Shown here: positions 35,901 to 50,990 of the stretch, piece by piece
How the letters are laid out: each line of letters begins with the position of its first letter
Position numbering within the stretch: position 1 is the stretch's first letter
Origin: Liquidambar formosana
Taxonomy: Eukaryota > Streptophyta > Magnoliopsida > Saxifragales > Altingiaceae
DNA length: 64,000 nucleotides
Assembly (NCBI GenBank): GCA_039720395.1
Contig: CM077831.1
Location: 35,065,067-35,129,066 of the forward strand
Direction: 5' to 3'
Translations under genes and position numbers: made by a program
Notes under the pieces: generated by a model
What the model was told of the DNA's origin: nothing
The model's input: the letters and a program-made list of their open reading frames with translations, nothing else
Databases searched by the model: none

Positions 35901-38900
35901 TCTCTCCCTTGTTTTTGCTCTTTGTTATTTAAGGGGAAAGGGAGGTGCTTCAAAAAGAGGCTATTTCATATCGTCTTCTAAATACATTAAATTATAAAAC
36001 TGATGTCATTATAATATCCTCACAATATTCTTGATTGAATACTAGTTTGTACTTGAATCACCATCCAATGAGATTGATGACATTTTATCATTGCCATTCC
36101 ATCCATGCCAGCGCAATGTACACACGCAATGCGTGTCCCTTTCCCCATACTGGTGTTGATGCATCAATCTTGGAACTTCCTTCTGTAAATTTTCAAGGAA
36201 CTACTTCATATCCTTTCTAAGTTGATAAACCTTCTTTTGCACATACAACATCATTTTTTGGTGTTTGGCTTTGAGCATCATCATTTAGGCAAGGGTAATA
36301 GATTGACTTCTATCAGAAAGATGTTTGTGTTGCTCAAGGGTATTTGGATACTTGCTTAGGGTCGTGTGTTTATTGCAGTATGGAAACCATTACTCTTGGG
36401 GATAAAAGAATAGGGATCAAGACTAGTGTCCTCGAGGAGAAGGCTACAGCTTGCAACATGCTATGTTGCTACGCGGATGAGTTGAAGGAGGGATTCTATC
36501 CATGGATCGATCAGGTTGGTCATGAATTATGATGTATCCTCTATGGATATCTACAGGGCTTTTTGACGGAATTTACACTAATCAGTCTCCATTCATTTGT
36601 GGTGCAGGTTGCTCCAACTTTAGTTCCACTTCTCAAATTTTATTTCCATGAAGAAGTCAGGAAAGCTGCTGTTTCAGGTATCAACTTCTCTCTCTCTCTC
36701 TGTGCAATATCGTTGGATTTTTTTCCAAATTTCTTGATATCGAACATCTGCTTCATGTTCCCAGCTATGCCTGAGCTGCTGCGTTCAGCGAAATTGGCTG
36801 TAGAGAAAGGGCTAGCTCAAGGTCGTAATGAGTCCTATATTAAGCAATTGTCTGACTACATAATACCGGCTTTGGTTGAAGCTCTACATAAGGTCATCAT
36901 TGTTTGTTATTGAATATTCGTAGCACATGCTCCTAATTTTTTTTAGAGGATATGATATGTTTATTGTCTGGATAGTGAAGTAATTGAATTGCATTGGACC
37001 TGCAGGAACCAGATACGGAAATTTGTGCAAGTATGTTGGATGCTTTAAATGAATGCTTACAGGTTCGTCATATTCAACAATGAGCTGCTTAATATTTACG
37101 TACTCCTTTGGAATCCAAGCCTGATAGAATTTGATTCAATGGGTGTAGTGTATTTTGGAATATATTTGGCATCAAATGGTATTAACTTGCTTCATTTGCT
37201 TTAAATAGTTTTAACTAAACATTCTTTTGAAAACTTTTAACAAAATTGTGCAGAGCACTAAACTTTGCTCCATGTGGTGCTTACTTTTGTGTGTTTATGT
37301 ATATGTATATAATATATATGCACACATTTGAGTCATTCCTATTTTTTTGGGAGATTGTATCACTCTGTCCGTGCTTTATTTCATTTCTTGCAAACTCCGT
37401 GCATCCTCTTTCAGATCTCTGGATCACTTTTGGATGAGAGCCAGGTTAGATGCATTGTGGATGAGTTAAAACAGGTGATCACTGCTAGCTCTAGTAGGAA
37501 AAGAGAGAGATCTGAGAGGGCCAAAGCCGAGGACTTTGATGCTGAGGAGGGGGAATTGCTCAGAGAGGAAAATGAGCAAGAGGAGGAAGTGTTTGAACAA
37601 GTTCGTCTCTCAAATACCATCTATGAGTATTAACATATTGATACTGTGTTTTTTTTCTCTGTATGGCCTTGCTCATAAAACAATATCTGGATCCAGGTTG
37701 GGGAAATCTTGGGAACTTTGATCAAAACATTTAAGGCCTCTTTCTTGCTGTTCTTTGATGAGCTGTCATCGTATCTAACACCTATGTGGGTAAGTTCTGC
37801 CACAAATATATAACTATATTCCCCTTTTTGTCCTTTTTGGAAATATAAAAAGTTTTTTTTGGTTTTTTGTTATCTGCTTTGTCTTCGGATTTTATGGTTC
37901 TTGTTAATAGGTCAGTGTCTTTGTTGATGTTCTGTTAACCTGTTTTGGGGTAATGTTCCTTAATTTATTTTTCCCATAATGGGTTAGACATTCATAAAAA
38001 TACGTAAAAGCCATCGTTGAAGTTTTGCAGTGATACCTCACTCAACACACCTTTTTTTTTTTTCCCCCAATAAATAAATTCAGGGCAAGGATAAAACAGC
38101 TGAAGAGCGAAGGATTGCAATTTGTATTTTTGATGATGTCGCGGAGCAGTGTCATGAAGCGGCTCTTAAGTAAGAATCCCCCACTCAGAATATCTTTTTT
38201 GAAGTGTCAATTGCAATTATGAAACATTCATTTAATTTAATTGTTCTACATCTGGGTGGAAAGGTATTATGACACATATCTCCCATTCCTATTGGAAGCT
38301 TGCAATGACGAGAATGCAGATGTTCGACAGGTCTGTTCGGACTATACTATAGCTGTTCCCCCACACCCCAACCCAGAAAAAAAATTTAAAAAATTTCCCT
38401 CCGAGTTGCTATTGATCTCATCTGAGCTATATGATTTTCATTTTCAGGCTGCTGTATATGGACTTGGTGTTTGTGCTGAGTTCGGGGGAGCCGTTTTTAA
38501 ACCTCTTGTTGGAGGTATAATGTTTGCACATTTTCAGGGAGTTGATTTCTTTATATATTGTGTTTAATTTTAATAAACGCTTTAATGATCTTATTCAGAG
38601 GCTCTTTCGAGGTTAAATGTCGTGATACGGCATCCTAATGCCCTGCAATCTGATAATGTAATGGCGTACGATAATGCTGTTTCTGCCCTAGGGAAAATAT
38701 GCCAGTTTCATCGTGACAGTATTGATTCAGCTCAGGTATGTCCACTTTTCTGTTCTGTAAGATTTTCAAAATTTAACTTATTGAAGCTGTCCACAAAACA
38801 GAACTCATGGAACTTTATTACCTCAATAAGCATTTGTACTTCCATATGCTTCAATTCTCTATGCTAAGTTAAAGCATGAAATGATGTCTTATCAAAAAAA

Positions 38901-41007
38901 AAAAAAGCATGAAATGATGTGGCACAGTGGCAAAATGGTAGCGCAGAATGTTCACATTTTCTGAATACCTTCATAAACTCCTCAAATTATTATTTAATTT
39001 TTACTTCCAATTTTATCTCCTTTATGATGTTTTATAAAATCTTTCTTCTTGAATTAATGTATTCTTTAAAAATTCAGCAGCAATCCATTTTTGTGTGACA
39101 AATCCTATTGGGGATTCGTGATATTTATGAGCCATGATTGGCTTTCTACACTTCTTTGGAGTTATTGAACATGACACTAGAAACTTTGTTGCAAGAGATG
39201 GGGCCTCAACTTTTTCATGATGCTTTTTCTTGTAACAAGTGCAGGAAAGGTTTTGTGGGAAACGGGTTCTTGCAGGAAATATTTAGTGTTGGGCTCCACT
39301 AAATTTCCTGTGACAACTAAACACACAAAAAATTGATTTATTTTATGTTTCCTGCACTTTTAGTGTCATTCAAATGGAGCCTAAGGGTTTTAGTATGCTT
39401 GTCGATTGTGTTTACAGATGTTTTGTGTGCTTACCATAGCTCAATCCATTCCTGTATTCTGTGTTACAGCAATATGTCTCTTTGCTGTATATGTCTTTTT
39501 AGAAATCTCTCCGTCATCGATAATCTTAATTCGTAAAATTGTTGAATTTTAGATAGCTGTTTTTTCAATTATTTGTAGCTTTTGTTTTCTTTTCTTAGAT
39601 TGTACCACCTGTGGTGCTTGGCAGGTTGTTCCTGCTTGGTTAAACTGCTTGCCAATAAAAGGTGATCTGATTGAGGCCAAAGTTGTTCATGACCAGCTTT
39701 GTTCAATGGTTGAAATGTAAGGACTTCAATTCCATTTTTCTTTTTAAGGACTTCAATTCCTCCTTTATTATTATTAATTTATTTATTATTTCTGCTTTAG
39801 CTTCTTCCATTCATCTTTCTCTCTTAGTTTATATGTGATTTAGCATATCTTCACCAGCAATATTAACCAAGGTGTGTCTGATCATTTATCTTCAGATCAG
39901 ATAGGGAACTTCTGGGTCCCAATAATCAATATCTTCCTAAAATTGTTGCAGTTTTTGCTGAGGTTAGTTCTCTTTTTGTAAGTTGATTTTAGCACCCTTG
40001 GTTGTAGCAGAGAAAGTGTTTTAAGATTATTTATTATTAGTTTATTACATGGTTATTATTATTATTATTTGAAGTAGATTGCCTTGTTACTTAAGCTATT
40101 ATTTCTTTAAAACATATTTGTTGTAAAATTCGAAAATTAATCTTTCCACTATACACGCACTCTGGTACTTGAGTTAAGGTAGGAGGCACCACATTTGAGA
40201 ATGATTAAAAAGGACTTCAGGAAACCTGGGGAAAAAAAAAAAAAAAAAAAAATGAAAGAAAGAAAGAAAGAAAGAAAAAAAAAGAAGACAATAATTCAGC
40301 CATACTATTATGCTAGTTAGTAGTTGGGCAAAGTTTTCTTTTAATGACTGCTGCTACTTATTATCAATATATGTTGGGAGAGAAAAATGTTGGAAAGGCC
40401 TTTTTACATATCTCCCCATTTTCCTTGCAGTATTGAACATTACTTCTCCCTCCCTCTCTCTTTCTCTCTCTCTCTCTCTACACACACGTGTGCGCAGAGA
40501 TATATGCTGTTGAGAACCTTTCCTCTCAGATCTTTGACACATGCTAAAATCATTAATTAGTGCCTTCTTATACTCCTCAGTCCTCAGAATATGTTTCCCT
40601 TATTGAGGGCTTTTTGTGTCCCTCGGTTGTTAATGTGCATGACATGGTTAAATCTAGACTGCATTTAATCGGAGTTGCTTGAATTGCTCTATGTTTTCTT
40701 AAGGAATAGTAAATTATGTACACAGTAAATGTAATTTAGCAATCACATTTCTGACATTATTATGTTCAGAGAGATGTATATAAATATATGTTAAGACAAG
40801 CAATCATATTTTTTATTGAGAGGAATTTTATTTTTGGTGTAGGTTCTATGTGCGGGCAAGGATCTAGCAACAGAGCAAACTACAAGCAGAATGATCCATC
40901 TTTTAAAGCAGCTTCAGCAGACATTACCTCCATCGACCTTAGCTTCAACTTTGTCATCCCTACAGCCACAGCAGCAGCTTGCTTTGCAATCCATTCTCTC
41001 ATCTTAG
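29968..41007 (+). CDS. Importin-5 / karyopherin-beta nuclear transport receptor
   Basis: Twenty exons: 29968-31197, 31599-31802, 33216-33320, 33449-33514, 33604-33768, 34196-34270, 34370-34524, 36379-36514, 36608-36677, 36765-36892, 37006-37062, 37415-37600, 37697-37789, 38084-38169, 38264-38330, 38448-38514, 38599-38735, 39625-39716, 39896-39962, 40843-41007. They join in frame to 1,116 aa, the usual length of importin-5. The protein is a HEAT-repeat solenoid carrying cargo through nuclear pores with Ran. Visible landmarks: [12 protein letters not shown] and LRKQLTRDD near the N terminus; an acidic loop [18 protein letters not shown] (about 330-350); [20 protein letters not shown] in exon 2; VRKAAVS; an acidic insert [19 protein letters not shown] in exon 12; [16 protein letters not shown] near the C terminus. 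The apparent Arabidopsis counterpart is At5g19820 (KETCH1/EMB2734). Intron 6 uses a GC donor (CAG|GCAAGT). Introns 2, 7, 17 and 18 contain repeats. Confidence 0.95.
32596..32740 (+). mobile_element. Partial MULE-MITE in importin intron 2
   Basis: GGGGGTGGCTATTGCCACCAC resembles the GGGAACGGCTATTGC terminus of the elements at 11.2 and 20.2 kb. It is followed by a diverged interior (TTTTATAAAAAAATATAAAA, then ATTAGCCATGTTATCCACTA). The right half is absent. Confidence 0.5.
35145..35345 (-). repeat. Dispersed-repeat-like segment in importin intron 7
   Basis: On the minus strand this reads TTCTACGTTACCTGGACTCG, GGTACGGGTGCGAGGG and later CATGTCGTGTCCACACAGAT. From general knowledge, this kind of CTCGGGTACGGGTG sequence is often scattered through dicot genomes. 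No ends were located. It partly explains the 1.85-kb length of intron 7. Confidence 0.35.
38871..38920 (+). repeat. Poly(A) micro-insertion with 17-bp perfect TSD (importin intron 17)
   Basis: AAAGCATGAAATGATGT occurs at 38871-38887 and 38904-38920 and flanks only CTTATC plus a run of A. This is a near-complete 5' truncation of a retroposed RNA. Confidence 0.7.
39155..39388. mobile_element. MITE-like foldback in importin intron 17
   Basis: GTGCAGGAAA (about 39240) and TTTCCTGCAC (about 39350), with inner CAGGAAATATTTAGTG and CACTAAATTTCCTG, form inverted repeats. Outer parts also pair loosely (left TTGAACATGACACTAGAAAC, right reverse complement TTTGAATGACACTAAAAGTG). No target duplication is resolved. 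Confidence 0.45.
39719..39760 (+). repeat. 15-bp direct duplication around an A/T micro-insert beside a splice donor
   Basis: AAGGACTTCAATTCC at 39719-39733 and 39746-39760 is perfect and flanks ATTTTTCTTTTT, equivalent to a short A-rich tail on the minus strand. The first copy begins inside the donor of importin intron 18 (GTAAGG). The second copy lacks the GT, so splicing should be unaffected. Confidence 0.55.
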
Positions 41008-42612
41008 TATCTTGATTAAGAGAGGGCATCTTGCATTTAATGGTGAAGCTGTGTTGGTCCAGTCAGTTTGTCTATTATATATTTGTTATCCATTCTTTTC
41101 CATAAGATGTTTCCATCATTCATTTTTGCATGATGTTTTTACAGCAACCTGGCGTCAGTTGTTTGGTTGAGAGTGAAAGTCACTGCGATTGATATGAAAC
41201 CCTTTTTTTGTAGAATGTGTATATTACAAATGTTATTTATAGTTCGGTCACGTGTCCAAAGAAAAAAGAAAAAAAGTGTAGGTCACTGTTGTTTTGTGAG
41301 GATTTTGGTGGTCAGAGCGTGAGGTTTGAGCGTTGTCAGTGAGGCAATTCTTGTAGCAGTTTTGATCCTGTTTTATTTTTCTGATTGTGATAGTATTTGC
41401 CCAAATCGCAGAATGCAATTCTTATTTTTTCTTTTCCATTCTCTATTTACTGTTACGTTTGTAGCTTTGATTGCCTGCAATGATAGTAACACTCCATCAT
41501 GCCATACTGAGTCTTGTACATTATTGAAGTATGCGCACACGTGGCTTGTCGATCAAATTTCACTTTTTCTTAGGATCCATTTGTTTCAATGGGGAAAAAA
41601 AGAAATCATGGAAGAGGTTAATCAATGTGTTGTGCAATTGGTGTTGCATTGAGGTTTGTGAAATTTTGGTGTTCTATGTTATTTTATGAACTTGAATTGT
41701 CATTATATTACTTCAACAAAAAAAAATTGTCATTATATTATATTCATATGATTGGTGTACTCACAGCAAGCAGCACAACACTTCGATGCAAGGGCAGCTG
41801 TTTTCTTTCATTTTGGTGGGTTGTAGTCTTACAGAAGCTGTTATCACCAATGCTCAATGTGGCAGTAAGTATTTTAGGACCATTTAAGCTCTGCTCTTCC
41901 CCGAAATCATCTTGGGGCCTTTCGTCTTGTTCAGCTGAAAAGGGTCATTGGATACATATGTAGTCGCAGTTGAACAGTGAAATTGCCCACAAGGTGCTTG
42001 CTTGCACGTATCTGCCCGTGGCCGGCCGATGAATGATGCTTTTATTTGCGGTTACTCCCTTGGCAAATTCAGGAGCATTGCCATGAACAAAATAAGTATT
42101 ATTATTCCTTGGTCCAAAAGTTTGTTCGGTGATGTAGGGTGAGATTCCATCAAACATAAGCATGCACAATTAGATTCCATTTAATCCATTACAACCCTTA
42201 TTTTTTTCAAATGTTTTTCTATTTGTTTTTTTGGTCCTCTAGCGTTGTTCTCTTTGTTTTTTTTTTCTTCTTAATGGGTGCCATGCCTTTATCATTTTCT
42301 GGCGTGCATCCAAGTGGCAGGCCTTCGTGCCTTCACGACATCATCTTTTGGGTTGACCAAATGAAGGAGATGACAAGAACCCAGGCCTACCAAGCCCTAT
42401 AATGTCTCCAAATGACGGAGTGTGATTTAGTCAAAACTCCAACATTGAGAAATCAGTCACTCTTAAAAAGGATCAAATTCATACTGACTACCAGACAAGA
42501 AAATAAAACGAGCTACCCACTACCATGAGAACTACAATAATCCCTTCCCACTTTCTTTAAATTAGACCCTTCACTCTATCTTCCACTCAACCTTCTCTTC
42601 CACAGAATTTCA
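41008..42612. other. Importin 3' region and ERF upstream region
   Basis: Contains the presumed 3' UTR of the importin gene and the promoter of the ERF gene. A micro-insertion lies at 41695-41740. No other coding sequence or clear TATA box was recognised. Confidence 0.45.
41695..41740 (+). repeat. Poly(A) micro-insertion with 16-bp perfect TSD
   Basis: AATTGTCATTATATTA at 41695-41710 and 41725-41740 flanks CTTCAAC plus seven A. It has the same architecture as the scars at 0.15, 38.9 and 52.0 kb. Confidence 0.7.
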
Positions 42613-43371
42613 ATGGACTTTCAATTCCAAAGGCAGCGAAAAGGTGGTCTTTCTATCAACAAACAAAGCAAGTTCAAGGAGAAAAGTACCGACAACAGCA
42701 AAGGCAAGTTTGTAGGGGTGAGACAAAGGCCTTCTGGGAAATGGGTAGCAGAGATCAAGGACACAACACAAAAGATCAGAATGTGGCTTGGGACCTTCGA
42801 GACAGCCGAAGAAGCCGCTCGAGCTTATGATGAGGCGGCTTGCCTTCTTCGTGGTTCGAATACCCGAACCAACTTTGTCAATCATGGCTCTACCAAATCT
42901 GCCCTCTCTTCGAAAATCAGAAACCTCCTCAATCACAAAAAAGGTTTAAAACAAAACCCTCCCCTTGCTTCCACAATCACCACAAGTGGCACCATTAAAA
43001 CTAGTACTAATGTTAGTTGTAGCAGTAGCATTAGTGGTATGAGTTACTGTAGTAATGATAGTTCTCTATCTAATGGCATGAAACAAGATGTCCAGAAATT
43101 TGATGATGCCTATAGACCAGATTTGAGCAATTGCATTGGAAAATTCGAAGTGGGTTCGTCTCAATTTGATCACTTGTGGTCATTTCCAACTGGGTTTGAT
43201 CGGCTTCCATTAACCCAAGATGGGTATGAGGTGCCAAAAAATGTGGGTTTGGTGTCTGAGACATCTGAGTTGGAGCTTACAGAATTCGAACGCATGAAGG
43301 TAGAAAGGCAGATATCAGCATCGCTCTATGCGATGAATGGAGTGAATGAGTACTTGGAGAACAGTTTGTGA
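42613..43371 (+). CDS. RAP2.11: AP2/ERF transcription factor, RAP2.11 type
   Basis: An intronless gene of 252 aa. One AP2/ERF DNA-binding domain spans about residues 32-89: [18 protein letters not shown], then [20 protein letters not shown] and RGSNTRTNF. The WLG and RAYD hallmarks are present and the Ala/Asp pair of the second strand indicates an ERF rather than DREB type. Directly after it comes [12 protein letters not shown], and near the C terminus [20 protein letters not shown], both of which I associate with RAP2.11, a nuclear activator of the potassium-deficiency response (HAK5) in Arabidopsis. The middle is Ser/Thr/Asn-rich. Its position between importin-5 and alpha-tubulin matches the Arabidopsis order around At5g19790. 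The start is the first ATG of the frame; residues before the domain are basic. Confidence 0.9.
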   Translation: MDFQFQRQRKGGLSINKQSKFKEKSTDNSKGKFVGVRQRPSGKWVAEIKDTTQKIRMWLGTFETAEEAARAYDEAACLLRGSNTRTNFVNHGSTKSALSSKIRNLLNHKKGLKQNPPLASTITTSGTIKTSTNVSCSSSISGMSYCSNDSSLSNGMKQDVQKFDDAYRPDLSNCIGKFEVGSSQFDHLWSFPTGFDRLPLTQDGYEVPKNVGLVSETSELELTEFERMKVERQISASLYAMNGVNEYLENSL

Positions 43372-44211
43372 TTCTAGTGATGGCCTCTGGGATCTTCACA
43401 CGCTTTCTCAGTTGTTCTGCCCAAGTTAATTCTCATAAATCATAACTTTCTCTGTTTCTCTCTCTCTCTCTCTCTCTCTATAAACTTTCTTCATTTCAAA
43501 TCCATGAGCTATCTACAAAGATAGATTTCGGCTGCTATATTCGAAAAATGGAGTGTATCAATAGTATTTTTGATCGTAGTGTTTGTAGTATGGAATTTTG
43601 ATTGCATGAGGATAGTAAAACAGATATGGCATGGGAACTACTTTAAATAATCTCTCTCTCTCTCTCTCTCATGGAATATGAAATTTTGAATGCATGAATC
43701 ATCCAACTAGAAAGACATTTCAACAGCTATATTCGATAAATGAAGTGTATCAATCATCATTTGATTCTAGAGATGCTCTACCCGGCCGCTCTTCCCCTGC
43801 CTATTCTTGGTGGGATATATGTTTTTAGACAGCCTAGAATCAGCAAGTGCTAAAAGAAACTCACAAAATTGTCCACGTATTGGCTATTGATCATAGAAAC
43901 TAATACTCCAATAACGTACTCTGTACTGTACATCGATCTACCTTGCAAAGAAGAGGAAGATATTGTCGACTATCTTCCCATCATTGGCCAATTACAACCT
44001 CTGCCATACTGGGGAAATGGAAGAGTATTAGGATGGAGCTATTCGCGCTCCTCCAACACCCTATCGCGCGCTCCATTTCTCCATTTTTACTACTTAAAAA
44101 ATGACACTGACACCCATGTGGACGGTAAACACTCAAACATCTGATCATGACCCGTGACACCACCATGACGACGGCGACGTGGCGGAAGATCCCTCGCCGG
44201 CGGCAACCCTT

Positions 44212-44349
44212 GATGGTGGAATCTCACCTGAGTTTGGTAAGCTAGGCAATCTGGTTCAACTAGACCTCTCTGCGGTAATTGAACAATTACCCTCAAAACT
44301 TGGGAGGCTTGTAGGTTTGACTGAGGAGGTGGTGTGGCGGAAGATCTAA
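44212..44349 (+). pseudogene. Leucine-rich-repeat fragment
   Basis: The frame reads GGISPEFGKLGNLVQLDLS, then LPSKLGRLVGLTEE and a stop. The L-x-x-L-x-x-L-x-L-S pattern and the SPEFGKLGNL phrase are typical of plant extracellular LRR receptor proteins. Only about two repeats exist, with no start, signal peptide or kinase, so this is a gene relic or a transposon-carried fragment. Confidence 0.45.
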
Positions 44350-44983
44350 TGGCGTTTGGGTGAGGGATTTGATGGTGGATGGTGTTTTGAGTTTGAGGTG
44401 TGGTCCAAAATATGAAGGAGTTGCTTGCAGATAGGAAGAAGGTTTAGAAGGATATGGATGAAATTAATGGCGTTTTCACTTTTCAGTTCGCAGAGGGATC
44501 CTCGATCCATCACGGGTTGAATCTTTGTCGGGCTCTGAAATCAGCCTTTTTCATTTTGTGGGTGTGATGGTATCCTTGCCATTATATAAATTAAATAACA
44601 AAGGTTGCACCGAAGGGTATCCGGGGAGCGCAGCGTTATTACCAACGCCGCTTTTATCATTTTTTTTTTTTTTTTTTTTTTTTTTTGGTGCGTTGCTATG
44701 ACACAGCATAAATTTTTTTGCTATAACACATGCAACATGAAAAAGAAATTTAAAACTATAATATATAAAAATATACTGTAAAAAATAGATGATTAAATTC
44801 GTGTTTTATATATGTCAAGACTCAAGGGTAATGCAAACTTAGAGAATTAAAGAGGAATAGAAGAAGACGACTTCAAGAACAAAGTTATATCAACTAATTA
44901 TAATACATGATTAAGAAAAGACTCCATTGACAGGTTTACTAGACCTTTTGTTTTATATATATATATATATATATAAAAATTTA

Positions 44984-45373
44984 GGAGAGGATTCCGTTGA
45001 CGTTTGATGTAAAATTTTTTACACTTACATCCATCAATATCTTTTTATATAAAATTATATTTCACTAATCCAACCGTTGGATTACATATTCTTATCATAC
45101 ACGTCTTGCATGCAAAATTTCAAGTTAATTGGAAATTAAGGAACTATGTCATCCATAAAGTGTTCGAAATTAAAGTTTTATTTATTAAAAAAAATATAAG
45201 TTTCCATATCAAATACTTCCTAATATCCGATTAACTTGAAATTTGGTATGCATGACGTGCATGATAGGAATATATAATCCAACCATTGGATTGGTGAAAT
45301 ATGATCTCTATAAAAAATTATTGACTAGTATAAGTGTAAAAGTTTTATACCGAGTGTTAACAGAACCCTCTCC
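44984..45373. mobile_element. Foldback / MULE-like element with ~150-bp terminal inverted repeats
   Basis: The left end (GGAGAGGATTCCGTTGACG) and the reverse complement of the right end (GGAGAGGGTTCTGTTAACA) start inverted repeats alignable for about 150 bp each, leaving a short centre. Shared blocks include TTTACACTTA, CCAATCCAA-type motifs, ATTTCAAGTTAAT and the CGTGCATG region. Flanking 9-mers AAAAATTTA and ATTAATTTA match at 7 of 9. No coding capacity. Confidence 0.7.
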
Positions 45374-46321
45374 ATTAATTTAATAATGAAAAATAGACAT
45401 GCATAACGTACTCTATTTCTTATAATTGTGACGTGTTGTATCTATTTGTAGTTCTATTAAAGGATTGGGAGGGCGGTCTCTCACTTCTTTTTCTATAATT
45501 GTGGAGGTGCAGATATGGTTCACAAATAATTGTCCTTTACTGGCCAAAAGTTTCACTCTTGAAGCTCTCCTTCCCTTTGGCATTTTCTCTCAAGGCAAGA
45601 CAATCCTCATTCAAGTTCCTTGCCTCTCCCACCAAAGACGTGACCATCCAGATCTCCAACTGCATTCCTATCGCTTTCAAATGAGCCATTGCTCCATAGG
45701 TGACCAGAGGGGCTGAGCTACGTGTGTTGCACTGTTCCTTATCACCCAAAAAGACGCAATCAATCAAAAAGGAGGGAAGAGGAAGGGGGGGAGGAGGCAC
45801 AGAAGAAAAAATAGAAACACATTGTGCACAAAAATGACAGAAAAACAAATAAAAATATATCGCTCACTTTCCCATACTCGGAACATTGAATTGCCAAAAG
45901 GCTAGTCCTCAGTGAAATTAACCACACAAAGTGCACCTGAATTAGCCATTCGATCAGATGTGGAATACAGGAAATTGACTAAATAGGACAAAGGAGTGAG
46001 GAATCAATGAAAAGCTCCTGAAAGAAATAAAGGAAACAAAGAAAATCATATATATATATATATAATAATAATAATAAAACTAGAATATGTATATGATAGA
46101 TATTATGCAAATGCAACTCATTCTGAAAAATCACTTCTTTCATACCACAGAACACATTTAATCAGAACAAGAATACGTAATTTTAACAATTCGACAACAC
46201 GAACAGAGATTCTGGTTCTACACAACAGACACAGAACAACTGGGAGATAGGGGGAAGGGAGGTGGGCAAACCCTCACACACTGAACTGATCTTTCCAGGT
46301 GAATGCCCTTGCAAAATTATC

Positions 46322-49216
<2,895 letters not shown>

Positions 49217-49371
49217 CTCGACGTTATTCAATTCACCCAACCCTAATCCCCAGATCTCGCCCTTTCTCTCTCTAGACTTTTTTTTCCTGTCTCTTTCTCT
49301 CTCTCTAGGTGTTATCGATCGAATGCAAACGAAAACAGGAAGATTCTTCTACCTGTTGAAGGTCTGTGTGT

Positions 49372-49380
49372 ATATATAAA
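49372..49380 (-). promoter_or_regulatory. TATA box of alpha-tubulin
   Basis: On the minus strand TTTATATATA lies about 160 bases upstream of the start codon, followed by ACACACAG and then a C/T-rich leader with (CT)n. Spacing fits a transcription start near 49340. Confidence 0.55.
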
Positions 49381-50990
49381 CACACAGCAACCGACGATAT
49401 TTATATTTATATTTATATTCATCTGGAAATAATATATCGGAGTAGCTTTTTGAGTGGGAAGAGTTAAATGGGATTTGATAAAATGTTTGGAGTCCGTAAC
49501 GGGTCCCGCCATTTGGCGCCAGCTTTTGGTGGGCCCTGCGGCTTTGGGCTTTGTTGCTTTCTTCGACTTAATTGAATGACCCTATTATTCTTGGCTCGTC
49601 TTCTCCTTTTGGCTTTGGTAAAGTCTGAAGGAGTAATAGAAGTGGAATGTGAAGGGTAGTGTTGAGGACCACGGTGATCATGCATGTGCAGATGGACCAA
49701 CCACACAGCCAATTGGGCGTTCTTAATTGCTCTTTTGGATTAGTTTTTCTTTTCTTTTCTTTTTTTTTAATTATTATTATTAAGAGGGTATCTAGACATT
49801 TCGTCTAATTAAATCGTAAATTTACTAAATATAATTAATTAATTTGTAGTTGAACTCAAAAAGGAGTGAAAACCGATCTTCTATAATTTTGTGTTGATGT
49901 TTAAAGAAAAGAAGCTTTATCTATGGTATAGTGGTGAAATAAATTTTCTTTTTTCTTCACCTCTTCAGAGGCGTTTGTAAATGTGGATGGAAAATAGTTT
50001 TAGATATATTCATAAAATTGATCAATCTAATTGTCCAGATTTTTTTATTGACAAAAAAAAAAAAAAAAAAAAAATCATGCATAAATGAAGGTCTCCATAA
50101 GATAGGGCATGACACTTTCAAATAATTCCCCACAATTGAATTGCAAGCTCATAAATGAAGGATATTGGTACGTGGGTAAGAACTTACAGCACTTGAGATT
50201 CAAGGCCTGTGACGACAGTTGATTTCTACATGGCTTGATCGAGGTGCAATCCATTTTATCCTATCAAGTCATTGCATGGGACTTAGCTATTAAATTATTA
50301 ATTGAGATGGGTGTAAGACTGTATTAAAAGGAAAAAAAAAAAAGAAAAAACCTCAATGCCTTAATTATTATTTATAGGAGCCTCGAGGTGGCAAAATATA
50401 TTGTCTGCAGCTATTTAGGGATGATCAAAATTAAGTGGAAGTTGTCCTTAATTTATTATTATTATCTTTCTATGATTATATAGGCTAGGCTGTTACCTTC
50501 ACCAAATTCTATGGCATGCCAATACAAATAAAATAGCGAAGTTGAGAGAAAGAGAGAGGGTGGTGCTTGGTGTGTGTAAGAGAGAGAGAGAGAGAGGTTG
50601 TTTTAATTTGGTGAGGGGTCTAATAATAAATTAGAGGAAGGAGATAAGGTTGACAACAAGATGTAGTGCAGACTCGATCCTCAGAGGACCCTCAAAATGC
50701 TTGTAGAATTGTAGTGTGTGCTTGCGTTGCCGGGGGTTAGACCAACAAGATTTTATTGGTAACCCTTAGCTACAAGTTGGCATTCACATGACAATATTCC
50801 TTTCAGGCTGTAGAATATATGTATGGAAGTCACCTACTGTGTCATTACACAAACCAAATAATTAAATAATTAAAGTCTGGCCCTTTTCCCATTTTTACTT
50901 TGTTCCTTCTACCTATCTATCTGGCTCATTTGTTCCATCTGATCCAGTTTATCATTATTTTATGATAGAGGCCCTATTCTAGGACCAGTA

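Larger units (their letters stand above)
43372..46321. other. Intergenic region between ERF and alpha-tubulin
   Basis: Contains (CT)n tracts at about 43458-43479 and 43650-43670, a leucine-rich-repeat remnant, poly-T at 44651-44686, a long-TIR foldback element and (TA)n near 46050. Open frames around 45465-45850 have no recognisable domain. The last hundred or so bases before 46322 are probably tubulin 3' UTR. Confidence 0.5.

Noticed and set aside
38930..38965. tRNA-like A box (TGGCACAGTGG) in importin intron 17
   Set aside because: No B box at the expected distance and no cloverleaf can be drawn.
45465..45848. Overlapping ORFs of 61-103 codons upstream of the tubulin 3' end
   Set aside because: No recognisable domain, no splice-compatible neighbours, and frames overlap on both strands.
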